From Candidatus Litorirhabdus singularis (GTDB lineage Bacteria > Pseudomonadota > Gammaproteobacteria > Pseudomonadales > Halieaceae): a stretch of 64,000 nucleotides of DNA. The DNA lies in assembly GCF_026262625.1 (NCBI RefSeq), contig NZ_SHNN01000005.1, forward strand, positions 62,001 through 126,000, given 5' to 3'. Made by a program: the position numbers and the translations under genes. The stretch's first letter is position 1. Every line of letters starts with the position of its first letter. Shown here one piece after another: positions 51,546 to 61,873 of the stretch. The notes beneath the pieces are model-generated. The model did not search any database, was not told the DNA's origin, and saw only the letters and a list, made by a program, of their open reading frames with translations.

Positions 51546-53507
51546 TTGAATGATATGGCGAAAAATTTATTGTTGTGGCTGGTTATAGCGGCGGTACTGC
51601 TGTCTGTATTCCAGAATTTTAATGTAAAGCAGGCCCCTGAGCAGCTCGGTTACTCGGCGTTTATCGAGCAAGTCCAGCGTGAGCAGGTGAAAAAGGTGGT
51701 TATTGATGGGCTCACCATTAACGGTGAGCGCTTTGACAACACCACCTTTGAGACCGTGCGTCCGATGGTTGAAGACCCCAAGCTGATGGATGATCTGCTG
51801 AAGCATCGGGTCGAGGTGGAAGGTCGCAAGCCAGAGCAGCAAAGCTTGTTGATGCAGCTGTTTGTAGCCTGCTTCCCGATTCTGATCATCATAGCTGTGT
51901 TCATGTTCTTCATGCGCCAGATGCAAGGTGGAGGCGGCGGCCGCGGTGGTCCGATGAGCTTTGGAAAGAGCAAGGCTCGTCTTTTGGGTGAAGATCAGAT
52001 TAATACCACCTTTGCCGATGTGGCGGGGGTTGATGAGGCCAAGGAAGAAGTGCAAGAGCTGGTAGAGTTTCTGCGCGATCCTGGCAAATTTCAGCGCCTG
52101 GGCGGTCGCATTCCGCGCGGTGTTTTGATGGTAGGTCAGCCTGGTACGGGTAAAACGCTATTGGCGAAGGCCATTGCGGGCGAAGCCAAGGTGCCTTTTT
52201 TCACCATTTCTGGTTCCGACTTCGTCGAGATGTTTGTAGGTGTAGGTGCCTCGCGCGTCCGTGACATGTTTGAACAGGCGAAGAAGCAAGCTCCGTGTAT
52301 CATTTTTATCGATGAGATTGATGCAGTGGGACGTCATCGTGGCGCTGGCTTGGGTGGTGGACACGACGAGCGTGAACAGACATTGAACCAATTGCTGGTA
52401 GAAATGGATGGGTTTGAGGGTAACGACGGCGTTATTGTGATTGCTGCCACGAACCGTCCCGACGTTCTTGATCCAGCGCTGCTGCGGCCAGGTCGATTCG
52501 ATCGCCAGGTAGTTGTTGGTTTGCCCGATATTCGCGGGCGTGAGCAGATTCTTAAAGTACACATGCGCAAGGTTCCGCTTGACGACAACGTCAAGGCCGC
52601 GCTGATTGCGCGCGGTACGCCGGGCTTTTCGGGTGCCGATCTGGCTAATCTGGTGAACGAGGCAGCGCTATTTGCTGCGCGTGCCAACGCCAGGCTGGTG
52701 GCGATGGAGCAGTTTGAGCTGGCCAAAGACAAGATCATGATGGGCGCGGAGCGCAAGTCTATGGTCATGTCCGAGAAGGAAAAGCGCAACACGGCTTACC
52801 ATGAGGCCGGGCATGCCATTGTCGGGCGCCTGATGCCAGAGCACGACCCCGTCTACAAAGTCAGCATTATTCCCCGCGGCCGCGCTCTGGGCGTGACCAT
52901 GTTCCTGCCTGAGGAAGATCGTTATAGCCTCAGCAGGCGGCACATTATCAGCCAGATTTGTAGTTTGTTTGGCGGTCGTATAGCCGAGGAGATGACGTTG
53001 GGTAAAGACGGTGTGACCACAGGCGCGTCCAATGACATTCAGCGGGCGACTGAGATCGCCCGTAATATGGTGACCAAATGGGGCTTGTCCGAGAAAATGG
53101 GTCCGCTGTTGTATGACGAAGGTGGCGAGGAAGTATTCCTGGGGCGCAGTGCCGGGATGCCAAATAAGGCTATCTCCGGGCAGACCGCGCGCGATATCGA
53201 TCAGGAAGTGCGCAGTATTGTTGATGAGTGCTACGCCACTTCACAGCAGATTCTGAAGGATAACTTCGATAAGTTGCACCTGATGGCAGACGCGTTAATG
53301 CAGTACGAAACGCTGGATGCCGGTCAGCTTGATGTCATCATGGATGAGGGCAAAATGCCTGGTCCGCCCAGCGATTGGGAGGATGGCGATGGCGGTAGCG
53401 ATAGTGGTATAGACGGTGAAGCTGACGAGTCGGCAACGGCGAAGAGTGAATCCGACTCGGACGCAGACGTGTCTGGTCCTATTGGCGGTCCTGCGCAGGA
53501 ACACTAA
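51546..53507 (+). CDS. ftsH: ATP-dependent zinc metalloprotease FtsH
   Basis: The protein is 653 residues, taking TTG at 51546 (GAGGGG 8 bases upstream; Pseudomonas FtsH likewise starts MNDMAKNL). ATG at 51555 is the alternative. It has TM1 about 5-24, a periplasmic part, TM2 about 95-120, then a Gly-rich linker. Next comes the AAA module with Walker [10 protein letters not shown], Walker B IIFIDEID and the second region of homology ([19 protein letters not shown]), then the zinc motif HEAGH near 413 and an acidic, Ser/Asp-rich tail. It degrades misfolded membrane proteins, LpxC and sigma-32. Walker A has Gln where most homologues have Pro. Confidence 0.97.
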   Translation: MNDMAKNLLLWLVIAAVLLSVFQNFNVKQAPEQLGYSAFIEQVQREQVKKVVIDGLTINGERFDNTTFETVRPMVEDPKLMDDLLKHRVEVEGRKPEQQSLLMQLFVACFPILIIIAVFMFFMRQMQGGGGGRGGPMSFGKSKARLLGEDQINTTFADVAGVDEAKEEVQELVEFLRDPGKFQRLGGRIPRGVLMVGQPGTGKTLLAKAIAGEAKVPFFTISGSDFVEMFVGVGASRVRDMFEQAKKQAPCIIFIDEIDAVGRHRGAGLGGGHDEREQTLNQLLVEMDGFEGNDGVIVIAATNRPDVLDPALLRPGRFDRQVVVGLPDIRGREQILKVHMRKVPLDDNVKAALIARGTPGFSGADLANLVNEAALFAARANARLVAMEQFELAKDKIMMGAERKSMVMSEKEKRNTAYHEAGHAIVGRLMPEHDPVYKVSIIPRGRALGVTMFLPEEDRYSLSRRHIISQICSLFGGRIAEEMTLGKDGVTTGASNDIQRATEIARNMVTKWGLSEKMGPLLYDEGGEEVFLGRSAGMPNKAISGQTARDIDQEVRSIVDECYATSQQILKDNFDKLHLMADALMQYETLDAGQLDVIMDEGKMPGPPSDWEDGDGGSDSGIDGEADESATAKSESDSDADVSGPIGGPAQEH

Positions 53508-53524
53508 TTAAACCTGCTCTTCAA

Positions 53525-54325
53525 GTGATGGGGGTGCTTAATACCACCCCCGATTCTTTCTCCGATGGCGGTACCCTCTACACGGGTGGCAGGCTTGACC
53601 TGGAGCTTACTCTCCAACGTGCACGACAGATGGTCGCCGATGGCGCGACTATTCTCGATGTGGGCGGGGAATCTACCCGACCGGGCGCGGCGCCAGTAAG
53701 TATCCAGCAAGAGCAGGACCGAGTATTCCCTGTTGTTGAGACGATCGCCGCCGAGCTTGATGTCACCATTTCTGTAGATACCAGTACGCCGCAAATCATG
53801 ACCGGTGCTGTTGCTATAGGCGCCAGCGTGATTAACGACGTGCGGGCCTTACAGCGCCCCGGCGCTCTGGCTGCGGCGGCGGCCACCGACGCTACCATTT
53901 GCCTCATGCACATGCAGGGTGAGCCGGGCTCGATGCAACAGTCACCTGTTTATGTAGATGTGGTGGATGATGTTGTGGAATTTCTGCGCCAACGCGCTGC
54001 CGCCTGCATAGCGGCGGGGATCGCCGTAGAACGCCTGTGGCTGGATCCCGGCTTTGGATTTGGCAAAACTGTGATCCATAACCTGAAATTATTGGACAAC
54101 CTGCTTACACTTTCGGAACTGGGTTTTCCGGTGCTGGTAGGTCTCTCGAGGAAGTCTCTGATCGGTAAGTTGTTAGGCAGAGAAGTCGACGAGCGACTAC
54201 CGGCTAGTTTAGCTCTGGCGGTACTTGCCGTTGAGCGTGGCGCGACCATTGTGCGTACGCATGATGTGAGGGCCACAGCGGATGCGTTGGCGATGGTGGC
54301 CGCGCTGGAACAGCTCGACACCTAA
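53525..54325 (+). CDS. folP: Dihydropteroate synthase
   Basis: The enzyme condenses p-aminobenzoate with dihydropterin pyrophosphate in folate synthesis and is the sulfonamide target. The first canonical start is GTG at 53525 (ATG at 53528 next), giving MMGVLNTTPDSFSDGG directly. The rest is typical: GATILDVGGESTRPGAAPVS, ISVDTSTPQIM, INDVRALQ, CLMHMQGEPGSMQ, WLDPGFGFGKT, LVGLSRKS and RTHDV. Homologues have about 15-20 residues before this point. The same reading frame upstream (about 53470-53524, inside the ftsH end) encodes a plausible remnant of it but no ATG, GTG or TTG, so the true start is uncertain. Confidence 0.93.
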   Translation: MMGVLNTTPDSFSDGGTLYTGGRLDLELTLQRARQMVADGATILDVGGESTRPGAAPVSIQQEQDRVFPVVETIAAELDVTISVDTSTPQIMTGAVAIGASVINDVRALQRPGALAAAAATDATICLMHMQGEPGSMQQSPVYVDVVDDVVEFLRQRAAACIAAGIAVERLWLDPGFGFGKTVIHNLKLLDNLLTLSELGFPVLVGLSRKSLIGKLLGREVDERLPASLALAVLAVERGATIVRTHDVRATADALAMVAALEQLDT

Positions 54326-54370
54326 GCCATTACAGGCGGCTTGGCTCAATAACATAGCTAGGAGCGGCGC

Positions 54371-55708
54371 ATGCAGAAGCGTTATTTTGGAACAGATGGC
54401 ATTCGCGGCAAAGTCGGCGAGGCACCCATTACACCGGATTTTATGTTGAAACTGGGGTGGGCGTGCGGCCGTGTATTTAGTCGCGGTCGGGATGTCAGTT
54501 GCCAGCACCGCCGCGTAGTTATCGGTAAAGACACACGTATATCGGGCTATATGTTCGAGTCAGCGCTGGAGGCCGGCCTGGTTGCTGCAGGTGTAGACGT
54601 GGCTCTACTGGGTCCGATGCCGACACCGGCCATCGCCCAAATGACTCGCAGTCAGCGCGCGGTGGCGGGTATTGTGATCAGTGCGTCGCACAACCCTTAT
54701 TACGACAACGGTATCAAGTTCTTCAGCTCTGAGGGCACCAAGCTAGGTGATGAGCTGGAATTGCTAATAGAGGCCGAGATGGATCTGCCGTTGGTTACCG
54801 CAGAATCTTCGGAAATCGGTAAGGTGGTGCGCATGGAAGATGCGGCCGGGCGCTATATAGAGTATTGCAAATCCACAGTACCGCACAAATTTGACTTGCG
54901 TGGTCGCCGCATTGTGTTGGATTGCGCCAATGGCGCTACTTATCACGTTGCCCCGAGTGTGTTTCGGGAGCTGGGTGCCGAGGTTTATGTTATTGGTGCT
55001 GAGCCCGATGGCTTTAATATCAATCGAGAATGCGGATCCACTGATACCACTGCGCTGCGTGCGCAGGTGCTAATGAAGGGAGCTGATCTCGGTATTGCCT
55101 TCGATGGTGATGGCGATCGGGTACTGTTTGTCGATCACCGTGGTGAATTAGTCGATGGTGATGAGCTGGTTTATATCATTGCCTGTGAGCGTCAGAGCCA
55201 TGGCGTGGTCGGCACCTTGATGTCCAATTTGGGTATGGAGCTGGCCCTGCGTGAGAAGGGTATTGACTTCGCTCGCGCCAATGTTGGCGACCGCTACGTC
55301 AACGAGATGATGGCTAGTAAGGGCTGGAATCTGGGTGGAGAGTCCTCGGGGCATATTATTTGTTCTGATATATCGACCACCGGTGATGGTGTAGTAGCTG
55401 CACTACAGGTTTTATTGGCTATGCAGCAGTCGGGAAACGATCTGGCGACACTCAAGTCAGGTATGACAAAGTTCCCCCAGCGTATGATCAATGTGGGTCT
55501 TGCAGACCGCGGCGGTTTTGATAACAAGCCTGGGGTGATTGACGCTGTTGCCGCTGTTGAAGCCGAGTTGGGTGAGCGTGGCCGAGTGCTGTTGCGTCCG
55601 TCCGGGACCGAGCCTGTGGTCCGAGTTATGGTCGAGGGTGAGGATTTTGAGCAGGTTGAAAATCTTTGCACCCGGTTGGCTGGTCAGGTAGAGCAAGCTC
55701 TGGCTTGA
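54371..55708 (+). CDS. glmM: Phosphoglucosamine mutase
   Basis: This 445-residue enzyme interconverts glucosamine-6-phosphate and glucosamine-1-phosphate, feeding UDP-GlcNAc for peptidoglycan and LPS. It shows [20 protein letters not shown] at the start, the phosphoserine loop [19 protein letters not shown] near 98-116, the metal loop [13 protein letters not shown] near 240, the sugar-binding GGESSGHII near 325 and the phosphate-binding [15 protein letters not shown] near 412. Length and order after folP are the normal gammaproteobacterial pattern, with 45 bp between the genes and a TAGGAG site. Confidence 0.97.
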   Translation: MQKRYFGTDGIRGKVGEAPITPDFMLKLGWACGRVFSRGRDVSCQHRRVVIGKDTRISGYMFESALEAGLVAAGVDVALLGPMPTPAIAQMTRSQRAVAGIVISASHNPYYDNGIKFFSSEGTKLGDELELLIEAEMDLPLVTAESSEIGKVVRMEDAAGRYIEYCKSTVPHKFDLRGRRIVLDCANGATYHVAPSVFRELGAEVYVIGAEPDGFNINRECGSTDTTALRAQVLMKGADLGIAFDGDGDRVLFVDHRGELVDGDELVYIIACERQSHGVVGTLMSNLGMELALREKGIDFARANVGDRYVNEMMASKGWNLGGESSGHIICSDISTTGDGVVAALQVLLAMQQSGNDLATLKSGMTKFPQRMINVGLADRGGFDNKPGVIDAVAAVEAELGERGRVLLRPSGTEPVVRVMVEGEDFEQVENLCTRLAGQVEQALA

Positions 55709-55795
55709 TCTATTGTCGGCACGCCGCCTCATGGTGTGTTGTATGTTGAAACTTTCTTGGGTAACATTGCCGCCGCTTGGGGCTCTGGAGGATGT

Positions 55796-56536
55796 ATGCG
55801 TCGTCGCCTTGTTGTCGCGAACTGGAAAATGCATGGCAGTCTGGATTCAGCACAGGCCCTGTTGGACGGATTAGTGTCCTGTATTGGCGATAGTGCAGTT
55901 GAAGTGGCGGTTTGTCCTCCTTTCGTGCATGTACCGCTGGCGGTATCCGTTACTACCGACTCAGCTATAGGAGTAGGTGGGCAGACCTGTAGTGAGTATG
56001 ACAGCGGGGCCTATACTGGTGAGGTAGCGGCGGCGATGTTGGCTGACATAGGGTGCGACCGGGTTATTCTCGGACATTCTGAGCGGCGTCAGTATTTTGC
56101 CGAAACTAATGACCAGGTAGCATTAAAGGCGCAGGCAGTGCGACGCGCCGGGCTAGTGCCGGTGCTTTGTGTTGGTGAGACCCTGGAGCAACGCGAGCAG
56201 GGACGTGCTGAAGAAGTAGTAGCAGAACAGTTACAGGCGTTGTTGGCCGAGCCTTTGCAGGCCAGCGATGTCATTGCCTACGAGCCAGTGTGGGCGATTG
56301 GGACCGGTAAAACGGCCAGCCCTGAGCAAGCGCAGCAGATGCATGCGTTTATCAGGCAGTTTTTGCGGCAGCACAGCGCGGCAGAAGCAGAGGCGATACG
56401 CCTTCTGTACGGTGGCAGTGTCAAAGCTGCCAATGCGGCAGAGCTGTTTGCCCAACAGGACATAGATGGAGCGTTGGTGGGGGGTGCCTCGCTGGACGCC
56501 ACCGAATTTGCCGCCATCATAGCGGCGGCACAATAG
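55796..56536 (+). CDS. tpiA: Triosephosphate isomerase
   Basis: The protein is 246 residues from ATG at 55796, preceded by GGAGG; the longer frame upstream is not supported. It interconverts dihydroxyacetone phosphate and glyceraldehyde-3-phosphate. It has catalytic Lys in ANWKMHG near 10, His in VILGHSERRQYF near 93, Glu in VIAYEPVWAIGTGKTA near 163, and the phosphate-binding LLYGGSVKAANAAEL and IDGALVGGASL. It sits in the conserved run glmM-tpiA-secG. Confidence 0.97.
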   Translation: MRRRLVVANWKMHGSLDSAQALLDGLVSCIGDSAVEVAVCPPFVHVPLAVSVTTDSAIGVGGQTCSEYDSGAYTGEVAAAMLADIGCDRVILGHSERRQYFAETNDQVALKAQAVRRAGLVPVLCVGETLEQREQGRAEEVVAEQLQALLAEPLQASDVIAYEPVWAIGTGKTASPEQAQQMHAFIRQFLRQHSAAEAEAIRLLYGGSVKAANAAELFAQQDIDGALVGGASLDATEFAAIIAAAQ

Positions 56537-56547
56537 AGAAACGGATT

Positions 56548-56925
56548 ATGGAACAGATTGTTTTGGTAGTGCACTTGTTGATTGCCTTGGGCATTATCGG
56601 GTTGATTATGCTGCAACAAGGTAAAGGCGCTGATATGGGTGCATCCTTTGGTGCGGGAGCCAGCCAGACTTTGTTTGGCAGCGATGGTAGCGGTAACGTG
56701 CTTACCAGGGCGACGGCCTTTTTGGCAGTGGCTTTTTTTGTCAGTAGCTTCGGCCTGGCGATGTTGGCGCAGGACAAAGCCGATGCTCTGAGCAGCGATG
56801 ATCTCATCCTGCCGACCGTGGAGGCACAGATGCCGGCGGACCGTGATTTTGATATCCCGGCGCTGGATTCGGATATCCCGACCACGCTGTCGGCGCCTGC
56901 CGACGACATGCCAGGGATCGAGTAA
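56548..56925 (+). CDS. secG: Preprotein translocase subunit SecG
   Basis: This 125-residue inner-membrane protein has two transmembrane helices, residues 3-22 (VVHLLIALGIIGLIMLQQGK) and about 53-72. Between them is the conserved loop KGADMGASFGAGASQTLFGSDGSGN typical of SecG. The acidic C-terminal tail (about 75-125, rich in Asp, Pro and Ala) is a common extension. It assists SecYE in protein export. It begins 11 bp after tpiA and ends 14 bp before tRNA-Leu. Confidence 0.95.
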   Translation: MEQIVLVVHLLIALGIIGLIMLQQGKGADMGASFGAGASQTLFGSDGSGNVLTRATAFLAVAFFVSSFGLAMLAQDKADALSSDDLILPTVEAQMPADRDFDIPALDSDIPTTLSAPADDMPGIE

Positions 56926-56939
56926 GTTTTATAGAACAA

Positions 56940-57025
56940 GCCGAAGTGGTGGAATTGGTAGACACGCCATCTTGAGGGGGTGGTGAGCTATGCTCGTGCG
57001 GGTTCAAGTCCCGCCTTCGGCACCA
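56940..57025 (+). tRNA. tRNA-Leu (anticodon GAG)
   Basis: This is an 86-nt class II tRNA. Acceptor GCCGAAG pairs with CTTCGGC, and the CCA is encoded. The anticodon stem CCATC/GGTGG holds loop TTGAGGG, giving anticodon GAG (codons CUC/CUU). A short variable arm and the T-loop GGTTCAAGTCC follow. It is directly downstream of secG, its normal position in gammaproteobacteria, and co-transcription with secG is likely. Confidence 0.96.
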
Positions 57026-57033
57026 TATTAGAG

Positions 57034-57066
57034 AAAGGCGTTCCACTGCGGTGGAGCGCCTTTTTT
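57034..57066 (+). terminator. Intrinsic terminator after tRNA-Leu
   Basis: The stem AAGGCG-TTCCAC/GTGGAG-CGCC with a TGCG loop is followed by six T, 9 bases after the tRNA. It closes the folP-to-tRNA-Leu transcript. Confidence 0.9.
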
Positions 57067-57167
57067 GTATCCGTACCTTTTGCCCTGTGGCATCTACACC
57101 TGTTGTGCTGAAACCTTGTAGTGCCTCTGACTTTGTGGGGCCGCATTCATTCGGCCATACCTCAGCA

Positions 57168-59147
57168 TCATTCAGACGTAGACGGTGCGGTAATCAGCTC
57201 ATAGAAATTCATTCTCGACCCCACCAAAGCTGAACCTTCATAGGATAAGTGAACAGCATCCTGATAGATAAACTGGCCGTCTATCGACGTTCGACATTTT
57301 TCGCTAGTGCACAAGAAATCATCAATCCAAATCACACGATACTTTTTCTCAATCTTCTTCAGAAAAGCTATTACCTTCAGCATGTTCTGGTGATAGTCAG
57401 CCGCGGAAATATCGCACTTTTCCATCTCCTCGTTAAAGATCGCTGACCTGAATAGGCAGGCACCAATATTTTTGTCATGCCCAATCGAAGGTGGTGGAGC
57501 AAATACGACCGGCTGTATGCCTTGGGACACCAGAAAATCAAGCGTGGCAGAAAAATGCGTGTAGAGGATAGATTCATTGGAGCCCGTGACGTTGCCAGCG
57601 TATCTGAGTTGCGAGGCATTCTCTAAATAACGCTCGAATGGAGAGCTCAATACCGCATAGCGCAGGCTAGTGTTTTCTTTAATCCAGAGAGATACCGAAT
57701 CGTTGAATTTCAGACATTCCTCAGACCATGCTTCGCCATGAATTCTGTCTCTTTCTGGCGCAAGTCCAATGACAGGCGCGCAAGCACTTTTGGTCAGCTG
57801 GATAATTGCTGCGTCACTATTTGAAGAGAGTATTCCCTGTATCAGGTGAATGGCAAAAGAGTCTCCCCAAACTAGAATGTCGGGTGGGTTGCCAGTGCGG
57901 CATTCATCTGAGAGTGTGAATTTGAAATCACAGGCTTTGTTTAGCCCTCTGTTGGGTCGGATTCTATGGTCCAGATTCAATTCTGCAAATGTGGCGCCAG
58001 CTGAGTTAGTTCGGGTTGGAAGCCCATTGCTCAAGTGTCCCCACAAGCCCAGCCCGATAAGTGCTGTAGACGCGATGGCTGCGGCATAGAAAATCTGCGG
58101 TCGAGAGAATCTTGACTTGTCTCTAAAGGGTTTTTCGACATACCTCCAAGTCATTGCTGCTAAGCCTAACGATAGCAACCCAATCAGTACCATGAAGGTG
58201 GGACTTGGCTCGCTGACACTCCTGATCCTGGTGAACGCGAAAAGAGGTTGATGCCACAGGTAGGCGCTATAGCTAATCAGGCCTATAGCAACGGGCAGCT
58301 TACTGCCCAATACCATGGCTGTGAGGGTTCCTTTTGAGGCGAACAGAATGACCAGTGCAGTACCAAGGGTGGGCACTAACGCATAAAAGCCGGGAAACGG
58401 GGTTTGGTCATCAAAAGCAAAAATCGAGTAGAGAATAAGAGCCAGGCCTATGCCACTGAATAGCTGATCGATATAGAGCGCGTTGCCAGTGCTTTGAGAG
58501 GGAACGGCCTTTTTGTTAAGTAGGTATAGCGCGATCAATGAACCGACCAGCAGCTCCCACAAGCGGGTGGGTAACAAATAGAAATTTGCACTGGGGTGAT
58601 TAGCGCTGGCCCATTGTGACAGCAGAAGGCTGATGCCACTCAGTAGTAGAAGTGCGACAAAAATCGCTTTACCGCCTAAGCGCCAAGTCGCGAGAATGAA
58701 TAATGGGAAAAATAGGTAGTACTGCTCCTCTATCGCTAGGCTCCAGGTGTGAAGAAGGGGCTTTAGCTCAGCAACTGGCGCAAAATACCCGCTTTCGCTC
58801 CAGAACAGAATGTTTGAAGAGAATAGCGCGACAGCAGCAAGGCTCTGGGCAAACTCCTGTAGCTGTGAGGGTGACATCCATGCCCAGGCGAACGGGATGC
58901 AAACAATAATAACGAAAAACAGCGCTGGCAATATTCGCCTTGCTCTGCGTTCGTAAAAGTTTCGGAGCGTAAACGCATTGTTAGCTCTTTCTGAGACGAT
59001 GATGCTGGTTATCAAATAGCCACTGATAACAAAAAACACATCGACCCCGATATAGCCCCCGCTAAATACCGTGATGCCTGCATGAAAGAAAATAACAGGA
59101 AGCACGGCGACAGAGCGTAGCCCGTCTATTTCTCTTCTGTAGTTCAT
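57168..59147 (-). CDS. OafA-type O-acyltransferase with C-terminal SGNH domain
   Basis: This 659-residue protein has an acyltransferase-3 membrane part (about 1-375, ten or so helices) starting YRREIDGLRSVAVLPVIFFHAG (family His) and including GGYIGVDVFFVISGYLIT and RRARRILPALFF. A periplasmic SGNH hydrolase-like domain (about 400-659) has WGDSFAIHL (nucleophile Ser) and DAVHLSYEGS (Asp/His). Such proteins O-acetylate LPS O-antigen or other surface glycans. It lies on the minus strand between tRNA-Leu and tRNA-fMet, genes that are usually close together, so it looks like an insertion. Codons are more A/T-rich than those of the housekeeping genes on either side. Confidence 0.92.
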   Translation of the reverse strand: MNYRREIDGLRSVAVLPVIFFHAGITVFSGGYIGVDVFFVISGYLITSIIVSERANNAFTLRNFYERRARRILPALFFVIIVCIPFAWAWMSPSQLQEFAQSLAAVALFSSNILFWSESGYFAPVAELKPLLHTWSLAIEEQYYLFFPLFILATWRLGGKAIFVALLLLSGISLLLSQWASANHPSANFYLLPTRLWELLVGSLIALYLLNKKAVPSQSTGNALYIDQLFSGIGLALILYSIFAFDDQTPFPGFYALVPTLGTALVILFASKGTLTAMVLGSKLPVAIGLISYSAYLWHQPLFAFTRIRSVSEPSPTFMVLIGLLSLGLAAMTWRYVEKPFRDKSRFSRPQIFYAAAIASTALIGLGLWGHLSNGLPTRTNSAGATFAELNLDHRIRPNRGLNKACDFKFTLSDECRTGNPPDILVWGDSFAIHLIQGILSSNSDAAIIQLTKSACAPVIGLAPERDRIHGEAWSEECLKFNDSVSLWIKENTSLRYAVLSSPFERYLENASQLRYAGNVTGSNESILYTHFSATLDFLVSQGIQPVVFAPPPSIGHDKNIGACLFRSAIFNEEMEKCDISAADYHQNMLKVIAFLKKIEKKYRVIWIDDFLCTSEKCRTSIDGQFIYQDAVHLSYEGSALVGSRMNFYELITAPSTSE

Positions 59148-59361
59148 GGCTTTGGGTAATTGGGGCCTAAAAGCTCAGTCAGTAAGCGTGGGTTCACGGG
59201 CGGGGTAGGATTGGCAGGCTTATTCTAGCTTCGATGTTAGTGTGGCTGCAAAAACTACTGCTCTAATAGCCCCCAATTTATTCCGCTGCGTTCCAGTGAA
59301 ATCTTGTCGGAATTTATTCGGCCATTTACCCACGCTAATCAGGTAGACTAAATTTCACCCT

Positions 59362-59415
59362 GTAGCATTTGGCATTCTATTCAGGGCATTTGGTACCCCA
59401 CCTCACAGTGTTTGG
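59362..59415. repeat. Three degenerate copies of a TTTGGCAT-like unit
   Basis: GCATTTGGCAT, GCATTTGGTAC and TGTTTGGCAT recur at roughly 22-24 bp spacing in the gap 59148-59479 between the acyltransferase and the tRNA-fMet promoter. The gap otherwise shows no gene. Significance unclear. Confidence 0.4.
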
Positions 59416-59479
59416 CATCGCCTTTAGCTAAACTGAGAAAATCATCTGTAAATCAATGACTTTTAGCACCCCAAAGCGG

Positions 59480-59508
59480 TTGACCGATAGGGGTCTGCTA
59501 CCTATAAT
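59480..59508 (+). promoter_or_regulatory. Sigma-70 promoter of the tRNA-fMet/rimP-nusA-infB unit
   Basis: TTGACC, a 17-base spacer and TATAAT form a near-consensus promoter with a GC-rich discriminator, as at stable-RNA promoters. The start would lie near 59515, giving a 75-nt leader that includes a GCAAAGC/GCTTTGC hairpin before tRNA-fMet. Confidence 0.85.
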
Positions 59509-59588
59509 GCGCTGCTTGAATTCAGGGCTGAGACGAGCCGGCTCTGGATAGCAAAGCACCAAGGGGCTTTGCAAGGTTAGGTTTTTGA

Positions 59589-59665
<77 letters not shown>

Positions 59666-59677
59666 CTTTCCTAACAT

Positions 59678-59727
59678 GGTGGGTACCTGTTATCAGGTAG
59701 TCGGTCCGATTCCGGCACCCGCCACCA
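59678..59727 (+). other. D-armless tRNA-like remnant
   Basis: This 50-nt segment folds like a tRNA lacking the D-arm. GGTGGGT and ACCCGCC form a 7-bp acceptor stem followed by an encoded ACCA. ACCTG/CAGGT makes a 5-bp stem with a TTAT loop in the anticodon-arm position. GTCGG/CCGGC with loop TCCGATT makes a T-arm. It begins 12 bp after tRNA-fMet. The anticodon loop is too short for a functional tRNA, so it is probably a decayed tRNA gene, or a processing element. Confidence 0.6.
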
Positions 59728-59760
59728 ATTCAGTGTCGTTTGTACAGACACTATTTTGAG

Positions 59761-59785
59761 AAGCCCCTCTTTAGGGGCTTTTTAT
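59761..59785 (+). terminator. Intrinsic terminator between the tRNA-fMet region and rimP
   Basis: AAGCCCC/GGGGCTT with loop TCTTTA is followed by T-rich sequence. A partial terminator here would reduce readthrough into rimP-nusA-infB, as reported for the E. coli metY operon. Confidence 0.8.
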
Positions 59786-59822
59786 TAGGTGCGAAAAATG
59801 CATCGACGTGACAGGAGCGGCT

Positions 59823-60278
59823 TTGGCAGCCAGGGACGAACAGATACAAGCGTTGCTTGAGCCCTCTATAGCGGCTCTGGGTTTTGAGTTGTGGGGCTTG
59901 GAGTATTTGTCGCAGGGTCGGCATACGACACTGCGAGTCTATATAGACGGCGAGAACGGTATTAATGTGGCGGACTGCGCAGAAGTCAGTCGCCAGGTCA
60001 GTAGTATTCTCGACGTAGAAGACCCTATCACCGGCGAGTACACGCTGGAGGTGTCTTCTCCCGGAGTAGACCGGTTGTTGTTTCAACTGGATCAGTACAC
60101 GGGTTATATCGGCGAGTGGATTGAAATTCGCTTGCGCGCACCTTTCGAGGGGCGGCGCAAGTTTAAGGGTACGTTAAAGGGGATAGAGGGCGAGGAGATC
60201 GTGGTACAGGTTGATAACCACGAGTTTTTACTTCCGTTCACATCTATAGATAAAGCGCAGGTAAAACCGCGCGTCTGA
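59823..60278 (+). CDS. rimP: Ribosome maturation factor RimP
   Basis: The protein is 151 residues from TTG at 59823, chosen because AGGAG lies 5 bases upstream and the length then matches E. coli RimP (150). GTG at 59808 would add five residues. It has an N-terminal domain with [14 protein letters not shown], the [24 protein letters not shown] strand-helix, [15 protein letters not shown] and a C-terminal SH3-like barrel. It is needed for 30S maturation. It lies 48 bp ahead of nusA, in the standard order. Confidence 0.96.
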   Translation: MAARDEQIQALLEPSIAALGFELWGLEYLSQGRHTTLRVYIDGENGINVADCAEVSRQVSSILDVEDPITGEYTLEVSSPGVDRLLFQLDQYTGYIGEWIEIRLRAPFEGRRKFKGTLKGIEGEEIVVQVDNHEFLLPFTSIDKAQVKPRV

Positions 60279-60325
60279 TCGATACAGGTTTACCGGTGGT
60301 ACCGGTTACAACGAGCGAGACCAGG

Positions 60326-61834
<1,509 letters not shown>

Positions 61835-61873
61835 TAATAACGCTAATAACCAGGGTAGAAAGGAGAATATTGC

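Noticed and set aside
59678-59727. Functional tRNA
   Set aside because: There is no D-arm and only a 4-base loop in the anticodon position, so it cannot decode. Kept as a tRNA-like remnant.
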